From: an uncultured Campylobacter sp.
Lineage (GTDB): Bacteria > Campylobacterota > Campylobacteria > Campylobacterales > Campylobacteraceae
DNA: 6,966 nucleotides
Assembly: GCF_938018035.1 (NCBI RefSeq)
Contig: NZ_CALIJF010000346.1
Coordinates: 1 to 6,966, forward strand
Direction of reading: 5' to 3'
In this document: one piece after another, positions 1-5,769 of the stretch
How the letters are laid out: every line of letters begins with the position of its first letter
Position numbering within the stretch: position 1 is the first letter of the stretch
The notes under the pieces: model-generated
What the model saw: only the letters and a program-made list of their open reading frames with translations
Database searches by the model: none
What the model was told of the DNA's origin: nothing
Translations under genes and position numbers: made by a program

Positions 1-177
1 TAGCCCATCTTTAAAATTTACGTGCGCGTAATTTACGCTTAAGCTTTTGTGCCCCTCTGCGCGTCCCTTGAATACGCGCCCGACCGCCCACATCATCGGA
101 TCGCGATAGCCTTTGGCTGCTCGCACGCCCTGTATAAGCTCATCCAACTCCTCTATCGTTTTAAATTCTTTAGACAT
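1..177 (-). CDS. dapD: Tetrahydrodipicolinate N-succinyltransferase, N-terminal part (cut by window edge)
   Basis: Only the first 59 codons are present; the gene runs off the left edge. It starts at ATG 175-177, with an AGGAG ribosome binding site (complement of 183-187) five bases upstream. The peptide begins MSKEFKTIEELDEL and continues with GYRDPMMWAVGR and SVNYAHVNFKDGL. This matches the spacing of the Campylobacter DapD N-terminus as I remember it (GYKKPKAFGIAR followed by ALINYEQNFGSAA). DapD transfers succinyl from succinyl-CoA to tetrahydrodipicolinate in cytoplasmic lysine/diaminopimelate synthesis. The catalytic left-handed beta-helix lies outside the window, so the call rests on this N-terminus and on the dapD - mrp - ispDF order known from C. 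jejuni. The start is only 14 nt after the stop of the upstream exported-protein gene, so it is probably cotranscribed with that pair. Confidence 0.72.
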   Translation of the reverse strand, partial: MSKEFKTIEELDELIQGVRAAKGYRDPMMWAVGRVFKGRAEGHKSLSVNYAHVNFKDGL

Positions 178-191
178 TCTTACTCCTAAAA

Positions 192-1220
192 TTAATTAAA
201 AATATCGTTTATTTTACCGCCTTTTAGGCACTTTTCACGATCGATTTCGATTTGTTTTTTGAGCTCGGCGTCCTTGGCAAACACGCTTTCATCCACCAAA
301 GTACTCGGCAAATTTATCATAATCGCGTCGTGAGAGCCGCTAAAACCGCTTAAATTTTGTCCAAAATCTTTTTTAATGAGCTCGTTTTTGCTACTTATAT
401 CTCCGCCATCGCAGTGAAAGTCCGATCCGCCGCCAACACAATCGCATCTTATTTTGGTATTATCATCGTATACACGATTCACCAAATAAACGTTTTCTTT
501 CAAATTTATACTGCTTATCGGATTAAAAACGAGTACGGCTAGAATTTTATTATTATGCGGATTTGACACCTCCCAGCGTACGGCACGATATGAACTTAGC
601 ATCACTACAAGCGGCTTTTTCGATTTTTCTAGCGCGACGACTACTTTATTATCATTCACATCACTTTCGTAAATGGCAGCTAGCCATATATCGAAATTTT
701 GACCTTTTAGCTTAGCAGCTACCTCGCTTTGTTTATAAAAATTTGGCTCATCCTTAAAATCCACCAAAAGGCTAGTGGTATGCCAATTGTTGGCGAACCA
801 AACCTCGATCTTGTGGCGCCCTTTACTAAATTTATGTACGACGGCTTTGTTTCTAGCATTTTCGGAGTCGTATATCTGCTCGCCGTCTATCGCAATACGT
901 AAATTCGCCCAACTAAAATCCGCCAAAATCATCTGTTGCACATCCTGCTTGAAGTCGAAATTCCCGACCCAATAGGCGATAAATTTTTCGGAAGGTATTT
1001 TGTGGAACTTGTCGTAAGCGAAATTTAAATTTATATTTTCGACCGTTTCCGAGAAAACGACGGTTTTCGGATCGTCTTTATTTAAGTAAAAAGCCAAAAA
1101 CTTATCCGCTGGAATCTGCTTGCCCGCCGTGATCTCACTCGCCCATTTTTGTGTGTCGTTAGCGTTTGCACAAGCAAGAAATACGCAAAAAGCCAGTAAA
1201 AATACTCTTAAAATTTTCAT
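192..1220 (-). CDS. Exported protein of unknown function, downstream copy of a tandem paralog pair
   Basis: A 342-residue protein of unknown function. I start it at ATG 1220, not at the in-frame TTG 12 nt upstream, because a GGAGG lies five bases before the ATG and would be used up by the TTG start. Residues 1-20 look like a Sec signal peptide (hydrophobic core, ANA before N21), so the product is probably periplasmic. The mature part begins DTQKWASEITAG. Residues about 60-157 have the alternating hydrophobic pattern of a PA14-like beta-sandwich (AYWVGNF, LRIAIDGEQIY, HKFSKGRHKIEVWF); this is tentative. A second conserved block has LSSYRAVRWEVSNP at about 208-221. Cysteines at 259, 261, 270 and 331 (CDC, HCDG, EKC) are shared with the neighbour. 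It is about half identical by eye to the gene ending at 1248, so the two arose by duplication. There is no convincing lipobox at C17 (FLAC). The stop is TAA. Confidence 0.85.
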   Translation of the reverse strand: MKILRVFLLAFCVFLACANANDTQKWASEITAGKQIPADKFLAFYLNKDDPKTVVFSETVENINLNFAYDKFHKIPSEKFIAYWVGNFDFKQDVQQMILADFSWANLRIAIDGEQIYDSENARNKAVVHKFSKGRHKIEVWFANNWHTTSLLVDFKDEPNFYKQSEVAAKLKGQNFDIWLAAIYESDVNDNKVVVALEKSKKPLVVMLSSYRAVRWEVSNPHNNKILAVLVFNPISSINLKENVYLVNRVYDDNTKIRCDCVGGGSDFHCDGGDISSKNELIKKDFGQNLSGFSGSHDAIMINLPSTLVDESVFAKDAELKKQIEIDREKCLKGGKINDIFN

Positions 1221-1225
1221 TTTTT

Positions 1226-1230
1226 CCTCC
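1226..1230 (-). promoter_or_regulatory. Ribosome binding site (GGAGG) that fixes the start of the downstream paralog
   Basis: The complement strand reads GGAGG, then five A, then ATG at 1220. An in-frame TTG overlaps this site (1230-1232) and would give four extra residues (MEEK). The ideal spacing to the ATG and the signal peptide directly after it argue for the ATG. Confidence 0.8.
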
Positions 1231-1247
1231 AAATTTTAAATTCCATC

Positions 1248-2273
1248 CTATCTAAACACATCATCCATCGGCGTGCTTTCGCATTTCTTGCGGTCCGCTT
1301 CTACCGAGAGTAGGCGAGCTTTACTGTCGTCTAAAATTTTTGGTGTAATAACAAGCCCCGGTAGATCTAAGGAATTTACGGCGTGCTTACCGGCAAATGC
1401 CCCCAGGCCTCTGCCAAATATCCCGTTTACGCGCCCGTTCATATCATAAATCTCGCTGCCGTCGCAGTGAAAGACATTGCCGGAGATGCACTCGCATTTA
1501 AGCCCATCCGCAGCCTCTGTGTATCTGTAATCCTCGACGTAAAGCGCACCGCTTACGCCACGGACACTACTTATGGGGTTGTAAATTAACACGGCTAGAA
1601 TTTCATTCTTTTGCGGATTTGAGATCTCCCACTCCACGGCGCGATATGAGCTAAGCAGTAGCACGATGGGCTTATCGGATTTGGCTAAATTTAGCTTGAC
1701 GCGATTATTCATCTGCGCGCTTTCGTAGATTGCGCCGAGCCACAGATCGTAGTCCTTATCCGCAGGGATCTTGGCTACGGCGTCCTTTTGACGATAAAAG
1801 GGCTCTACATCTTTAAAATCCACGAAAAGCTCGCTGGAATGCGCGTCATTTAAAAACCACGCTTCGATCTTGTGCTTGCCCTTGCTAAATTTATACGTAA
1901 GCGGGCGCTTTTGATTGCTCGACGTCCCGCCCAGCACGTCCGTGCCATCTACGGCGATTACCAGCGTAGACCAGCCGTAATCTCCTAGCACCATCTTTTC
2001 GACATCTGCATCGAAATTAAACTCGCCGACCCAATACGCCATAAGATTTGGAGATGGAATTTCATGGAAGGAATTTCCTTCATAATTGACGCTGATGCGA
2101 TCGACGTTTTCAGAGAAAACCACTTTCTTAGGCTCATCTTTATTCAGATAAAACGCCAAAAACTTATCCTGCGGGATCTGCGCGTCCGCGGTAATCTCTT
2201 TCGCCCATTTTTGCATATTGCTCTCTTGCGCGAACGCCGCAAATGCAAGCACCAAAATAATCAAAAACCTCAT
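1248..2273 (-). CDS. Exported protein of unknown function, upstream copy of a tandem paralog pair
   Basis: A 341-residue protein and first gene of the apparent unit that ends in dapD. It starts at ATG 2273 with AAAGG six bases upstream and ends in TAG, 27 nt before the start of its paralog. A short signal peptide (MRFLIILVLAFAAFA, cleavage before Q16) predicts export to the periplasm. As in the paralog, mature QKWAKEITAD is followed by KFLAFYLNKDEPKKVVFSE. Then comes a PA14-like beta-rich region at about 60-155 (AYWVGEF, LVIAVDGTDV, YKFSKGKHKIEAWF), the block LSSYRAVEWEISNP at about 207-220, and cysteines at 260, 262, 270 and 331 (CEC, HCDG, KKC). The cysteine spacing is nearly identical in the two proteins, which suggests disulfides or a metal site. 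No catalytic motif is recognisable. An adhesin, ligand-binding or envelope role is possible, but nothing in the sequence decides it. Confidence 0.86.
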   Translation of the reverse strand: MRFLIILVLAFAAFAQESNMQKWAKEITADAQIPQDKFLAFYLNKDEPKKVVFSENVDRISVNYEGNSFHEIPSPNLMAYWVGEFNFDADVEKMVLGDYGWSTLVIAVDGTDVLGGTSSNQKRPLTYKFSKGKHKIEAWFLNDAHSSELFVDFKDVEPFYRQKDAVAKIPADKDYDLWLGAIYESAQMNNRVKLNLAKSDKPIVLLLSSYRAVEWEISNPQKNEILAVLIYNPISSVRGVSGALYVEDYRYTEAADGLKCECISGNVFHCDGSEIYDMNGRVNGIFGRGLGAFAGKHAVNSLDLPGLVITPKILDDSKARLLSVEADRKKCESTPMDDVFR

Positions 2274-2302
2274 TACCGACCTTTCTTATTTCGTATAAAA
2301 GT

Positions 2303-2326
2303 AAAATCCCTAGGCTTAGGGATTTT
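2303..2326 (-). terminator. Perfect 10-bp hairpin with flanking T-rich tract, probable intrinsic terminator
   Basis: The inverted repeat AAAATCCCTA (2303-2312) and TAGGGATTTT (2317-2326) flanks a four-base loop. On the minus strand the stem ends in TTTT and is followed by ACTTTTATA, a reasonable U-rich tail. It would stop transcription arriving from the mrp side before the exported-protein pair. It lies only 30 nt upstream of the ATG at 2273, so it could instead be an operator or a 5'-leader structure controlling that pair. There is no plus-strand gene upstream for it to terminate. Confidence 0.5.
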
Positions 2327-2349
2327 GCCGCTTTGGCTCCACAGCCTAT

Positions 2350-3130
2350 ACGAATTAAATTCCAACTGCTTAAATGTCAGCTGCGCGAGAAATTTACTTC
2401 CGCAATCACTACAGATAAAATTTCATCCCAAATAAACTCTACAGAGGCTTTCGCAGATAAACTCCACCGCCATAAGGCCCGGCGAAATAAAATTTAAACT
2501 AGCACAATGCTGTGGCTACCGCTAAAAAGCTAGGCGCGATAAATTTCAAGCCTAAAATTCATCGCTAAAGCCCCATCTTAAAATTTTAAAACAAAGTTTT
2601 AGCGATAAAATTTTGCATTTTAAAATTCCGCGGCAAAGCTTTATACTTAAAATTTTACATTTAAAACTCCAAGGCAGAATTCTACGGCAAATTTTACCTC
2701 GCTGAATTGAGCGTTTGGAATTTAATTTTCGCCGTAAAATTTCACGCTTAGAATTTTATTTAAAATCTCACGCAACGGAGCTTGGTAAAATTTTAGCTCG
2801 AAATTTCAAGCTTTAAAATTTAATGCTACAACCTCTGCACGAAATTCTATACACAAAAATTTTACTGGCGCCATAAAATTTCGCGGCAAAATGGCAGCGA
2901 AATTTTAACGCAGAATTTCGAGCTTCAAAATTCAGCATGAAATTCCAAGCCGCGAAACCCGCTTAAAATTTTACCCGCTAAATTTACGGGCAAAATTCTA
3001 TGACGGATTGCATACCGAAATTTTGCGAGCATTATAAAATTTGCAGCGAAATTCGACGAGAAATTTCAAACTATAAAATTCCGCGCCAAATTCTAATCTG
3101 CAAAATTCAAGAGAAATTCCACGCAAAATT
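2350..3130. repeat. Non-coding field of degenerate AAATT-centred short repeats
   Basis: I see no credible gene between 2274 and 3152. From about 2350 to 3130 the DNA is built from short degenerate units with an AAATT core, usually within a wider (T/G)AAAATT(T/C) and with GC or CG between units. I count about 31 AAATT cores between 2418 and 3130, and 21 of them lie after 2787. Chance at this base composition would give roughly two. Neighbouring cores at the right end are 12, 12, 15, 12, 15, 11 and 12 bp apart (3037-3126); elsewhere gaps of 12-15 and 24-28 bp recur. Many units are self-complementary (TTAAAATTTTAA at 2578-2589). The field stops about 25 bp beyond the mrp stop codon. The units vary too much for a CRISPR array or a recent tandem duplication. 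Function is unknown. Confidence 0.7.
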
Positions 3131-3152
3131 TGACGCCGCGCCCGCCAAAGTC

Positions 3153-4247
3153 CTAATTCGAGCAGGCGCTCTTTCCGTCCATCACCGGCTGGATCGCGGA
3201 GTTGTCCGCCAGCTCCTCGCGATCGATCTTCTCGATCTTTTCCCACAGCTTGCGCGCGGCATCTTCGTAGCGCTTTGCGCTTAAAGAATCTGGCGCGTAG
3301 AAGCTTACCGGCTTGCCGCTGTCGCCGCCCTCGCGGATAGCGATCTCGATCGGGATCTCGCCGATTACTTCGGTGTTGTATCGCTGCGCCAGCTTTTGCG
3401 CGCCGCCGCGACCGAAGATATCGTACTCCTTGCCGTTATCTGGGCAGATGAAGCCGCTCATATTCTCGATAAGGCCTGCGATCGGGATGTGGAGCTTTTC
3501 AAACATATCAAGCCCGCGCGCGCTGTCGTCTAGCGCGACCGTCTGCGGCGTCGTGACGCACACGCCCGCCGTCACCGGCACGCTCTGAGCGAGCGTAAGC
3601 TGCGCGTCGCCCGTACCAGGAGGCATATCCAAAAACAGCACGTCCAGATCGCTCCACGCCACGTCTTTTAGCAGCTGCTCAATCGCTTTCATTATCATAG
3701 AGCCGCGCCAGATAAGGCTCGCGCCCTCCTCCATCAGCACGCCCATGCTCATCATCTCCACGCCGTGGCTTAAGATCGGCTTTAGCTTCTGCCCAACGAC
3801 GCTTGCTTGCGTTTTATCTTCGCCCATCATTCGCGGCAAATTCGGCCCGTAAATATCGGCATCCAAAATCCCCACCCTCTTTCCGAGCTTTGCCGTGCTG
3901 ATGGCTAAATTTAGCGTCGTCGTGCTCTTGCCTACGCCGCCTTTGCCGCTGCTGATCATCACGAAATGCTTGATCTGCGGCGCGATATTTTTTCCGCTGC
4001 GAGAGTTGCTCTTTTCCTCGGCGATCTTGGGCTGTTTGATTAAAATTTCCACGTCCGCGCCGAGCGCCTTTTGCGTCGCCGATCTGAGCTCCGCTGCAAT
4101 CTCAGGCTTGGCACTCGGAATTTCGATCCCTACGAAAATTCTATCGCCGATCTCGACCTCTTTTACAAATCCAAAATCCACGATGCTTTTAGAAAAGCCC
4201 GGATAGATCACGCTTTTAAGCAAATTTAAGACTTCGTCTTTACTCAT
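3153..4247 (-). CDS. mrp: Mrp/ApbC-type Fe-S cluster carrier P-loop ATPase
   Basis: A 364-residue cytoplasmic ATPase of the Mrp/NBP35 family, which holds and transfers Fe-S clusters to apo-enzymes. Residues 1-70 are a MIP18/DUF59-like domain (LLKSVIYPG, IVDFGFV). Residues 93-340 are the ATPase. The deviant Walker A is GKGGVGKST at 101-109, the family signature DADIYGPNLP is at 129-138, and Walker B with LDMPPGTGD is at 206-214. The ENMSGFICPDNG segment (261-272) is where many Mrp/ApbC proteins have CxxC. Here only C268 is present and the second position is N271. A tail after about 340 ends in SACSN. The ATG lies inside the thiC stop (ATGA, 4-nt overlap) with AAGGAGAA upstream inside thiC, so it is translationally coupled to thiC. 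The stop is TAG. Family assignment is certain; the target proteins are inferred. Confidence 0.96.
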   Translation of the reverse strand: MSKDEVLNLLKSVIYPGFSKSIVDFGFVKEVEIGDRIFVGIEIPSAKPEIAAELRSATQKALGADVEILIKQPKIAEEKSNSRSGKNIAPQIKHFVMISSGKGGVGKSTTTLNLAISTAKLGKRVGILDADIYGPNLPRMMGEDKTQASVVGQKLKPILSHGVEMMSMGVLMEEGASLIWRGSMIMKAIEQLLKDVAWSDLDVLFLDMPPGTGDAQLTLAQSVPVTAGVCVTTPQTVALDDSARGLDMFEKLHIPIAGLIENMSGFICPDNGKEYDIFGRGGAQKLAQRYNTEVIGEIPIEIAIREGGDSGKPVSFYAPDSLSAKRYEDAARKLWEKIEKIDREELADNSAIQPVMDGKSACSN

Positions 4248-5551
4248 TCTTTCTCCTTATTTTCGGTTAAATTTCTACTGATTTTATATGCGCAAAATTT
4301 CGGCCCGCACATCGAGCAAAACTCCGCGCCCTTGTAAATTTCATCGCCCAGGCTCTCGTCGTGCAGTTCGCGCGCATGCGCAGGATCGAAGCTAAGCTCA
4401 AACTGCCTGTTCCAATCAAAATTATACCTCGCATCGCTCATCGCGTGATCGCGCTCTATCGCGCCCGCTTTGCCTAGCGCGACGTCTGCGGCATGAGCGG
4501 CGATTTTATGCGCGATGATGCCCTCTCTGACGTCGCTTGCATTGGGAAGGCCTAGATGCTCCTTGGGCGTTACGTAGCAGAGCATGCTTGCGCCGCAATA
4601 CGCAGCCATCGTCCCGCCGATAGCCGAGCTGATGTGATCGTAGCCCGCGCCGATATCGGTCGGAAGCGGCCCCAGCACGTAAAACGGCGCGTCGCGGCAG
4701 AGCTTGCGCTCTAGCTGCATATTTAGCTTGATCTCGTTAAACGGAATGTGCCCTGGACCCTCGATCATCACCTGTACGTTTTTTTCATTCGCGCGCAGGG
4801 CTAGCTCGCCTAAAATTTCAAGCTCGCTAAGCTGCGCCCTATCGGTCGCGTCGTATAAGCAACCGGGGCGCAAGCCGTCGCCTAGAGATAGCGATACGTC
4901 GTAAGCGGCGCAGATATCGCAAATTTCATCAAACGCCTCGTAGAAAGGGTTTTGCTTATGAAATTTCATCATCCACGACGCTATCAGCGAGCCGCCTCTG
5001 CTTACGATACCCATCTTGCGACGGGACAGCAGCGGCATAAACTCGAGCTTAAAGCCCGCGTGGATCGTGAAATAATCCACTCCCTGCCGCGCCTGCTTCT
5101 CGATCGTGCTAAGAATAGCGCTCGTTTTTAAATTTTTAATATCGCCCAGCTCATGGATCATCTGATAGATCGGCACCGTGCCTATGGGTACGGGCGAGCG
5201 CTCGATTATCGCGGCGCGGATCTCGTCCAAATCGCCGCCCGTGCTTAGATCCATCACCGTATCGGCGCCGTATTTTAAGCACGCTTCAAGCTTTTCCAGC
5301 TCGCCCTCGATATCGCTCGTCGTGCCAGAGGAGCCGATATTGGCGTTGATCTTGCACCGCAGCGCGCGCCCGATGCCGATGGGCTTTAAGCTTTTGTGAT
5401 TAACGTTTGCGGGGATGATCGCTCTTCCTTGCGCGATAAGATCACACAAGGCCCGCACGTCCATGCGCTCGCTTTGCGCGACCTCTCTCATCTGCGGCGT
5501 CACTTCACCTCTTTTTGCAAAATAGATCTGCGTTACGCAGCTTTCGGTCAT
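4244..5551 (-). CDS. thiC: Phosphomethylpyrimidine synthase ThiC
   Basis: A 435-residue ThiC, complete and of the short form lacking the long N-terminal extension of E. coli ThiC. It is a radical-SAM enzyme that rearranges aminoimidazole ribotide (AIR) into HMP phosphate, the pyrimidine half of thiamine, in the cytoplasm. Visible motifs are NANIGSSG (69-76), DLSTGGDLDEIR (101-112), SRGGS (184-188), GDGLRPG (224-230), EGPGHIPF (264-271) and TPKEHLGLP (328-336). The C-terminal cluster-binding CSMCGPKFC has C412, C415 and C420, the CX2CX4C typical of ThiC. The start is ATG 5551 with GAGG five bases upstream and a -10-like TATATT about 32 nt upstream. It ends in TGA overlapping the mrp ATG. The implied leader is only about 25 nt and I see no thiamine pyrophosphate riboswitch, which often precedes thiC in other bacteria. 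Confidence 0.98.
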   Translation of the reverse strand: MTESCVTQIYFAKRGEVTPQMREVAQSERMDVRALCDLIAQGRAIIPANVNHKSLKPIGIGRALRCKINANIGSSGTTSDIEGELEKLEACLKYGADTVMDLSTGGDLDEIRAAIIERSPVPIGTVPIYQMIHELGDIKNLKTSAILSTIEKQARQGVDYFTIHAGFKLEFMPLLSRRKMGIVSRGGSLIASWMMKFHKQNPFYEAFDEICDICAAYDVSLSLGDGLRPGCLYDATDRAQLSELEILGELALRANEKNVQVMIEGPGHIPFNEIKLNMQLERKLCRDAPFYVLGPLPTDIGAGYDHISSAIGGTMAAYCGASMLCYVTPKEHLGLPNASDVREGIIAHKIAAHAADVALGKAGAIERDHAMSDARYNFDWNRQFELSFDPAHARELHDESLGDEIYKGAEFCSMCGPKFCAYKISRNLTENKEKE

Positions 5552-5582
5552 TTTCGCCTCGCTTACTTAAAAATGCGCGTAT

Positions 5583-5588
5583 AATATA
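5583..5588 (-). promoter_or_regulatory. Probable -10 element of the thiC-mrp promoter
   Basis: The minus strand reads TTTGTTATATTATACG. TATATT is preceded by TTTG and one base, similar to the extended -10 of Campylobacter sigma-70 promoters, which lack a firm -35. The implied leader to the thiC ATG is about 25 nt. No experimental support. Confidence 0.5.
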
Positions 5589-5662
5589 ACAAATTTCATT
5601 AATCCTTACTTTTCTTTTGCCGTTTATTTTTGTAACGTAAGCTGAAATTTTACCGCCGCGCC

Positions 5663-5676
5663 GCGTAAATTTACGC
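5663..5676. promoter_or_regulatory. 14-bp perfect palindrome in the divergent thiC/ispDF promoter region
   Basis: GCGTAAATTTACGC is identical to its own complement and is followed by a second palindrome, TAAGCTTA (5678-5685). It lies about 75 bp from the thiC -10 and about 60 bp from the ispDF -10, a plausible operator position for a dimeric regulator of either gene. No known regulator consensus is recognised, and AAATTT words are common in this DNA, so the functional call is weak. The rest of 5552-5769 holds the two promoters and no gene. Confidence 0.3.
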
Positions 5677-5736
5677 CTAAGCTTAAGATATTTTAGCTCG
5701 CAAGCCGCGATTAATTTTGCTTTCATTTTTAATACG

Positions 5737-5742
5737 TATAAT
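5737..5742 (+). promoter_or_regulatory. Probable -10 element of the ispDF promoter
   Basis: A perfect TATAAT follows the T-rich stretch TTTCATTTTTAATACG (5721-5736), which fits the Campylobacter pattern of a good -10 with periodic T-rich upstream DNA. Transcription would start near 5750, giving a leader of about 20 nt. Confidence 0.6.
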
Positions 5743-5758
5743 TTCGTAACAAAATTTC

Positions 5759-5764
5759 AAGGAT
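5759..5764 (+). promoter_or_regulatory. Ribosome binding site supporting the TTG start of ispDF
   Basis: AAGGAT lies about six bases before TTG 5770. The reading frame is closed by TAA at 5764-5766 just upstream, and the IspD motif begins at residue 8, so no ATG is possible and TTG must be the start. Confidence 0.7.
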
Positions 5765-5769
5765 AAAAT

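Noticed and set aside
1160..1220. Lipoprotein signal in the downstream exported paralog (C17 in VFLAC)
   Set aside because: Positions -3 and -2 (F, L) fit the lipobox poorly, the paralog has no cysteine there, and ANA before N21 is a good ordinary cleavage site.
2064..2435. A 123-codon plus-strand frame
   Set aside because: Half of it is antisense to the clearly coding exported protein, and the rest runs through the hairpin and repeat DNA.
2350..3130. CRISPR array
   Set aside because: The units are about 12-15 bp, highly degenerate and without constant repeats or unique spacers of standard length; no cas genes are present.
2998..3284. Open frames on both strands across the mrp 3' end and the end of the repeat field (82 and 94 codons)
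   Set aside because: Both overlap the certain mrp gene in another frame or antisense, lack a convincing ribosome binding site, and their remaining parts are only the AAATT repeat translated.
5505..5726. A 73-codon minus-strand frame overlapping the thiC start
   Set aside because: It is out of frame with thiC, has no ribosome binding site before its ATG, and covers the thiC promoter; the peptide resembles nothing I know.
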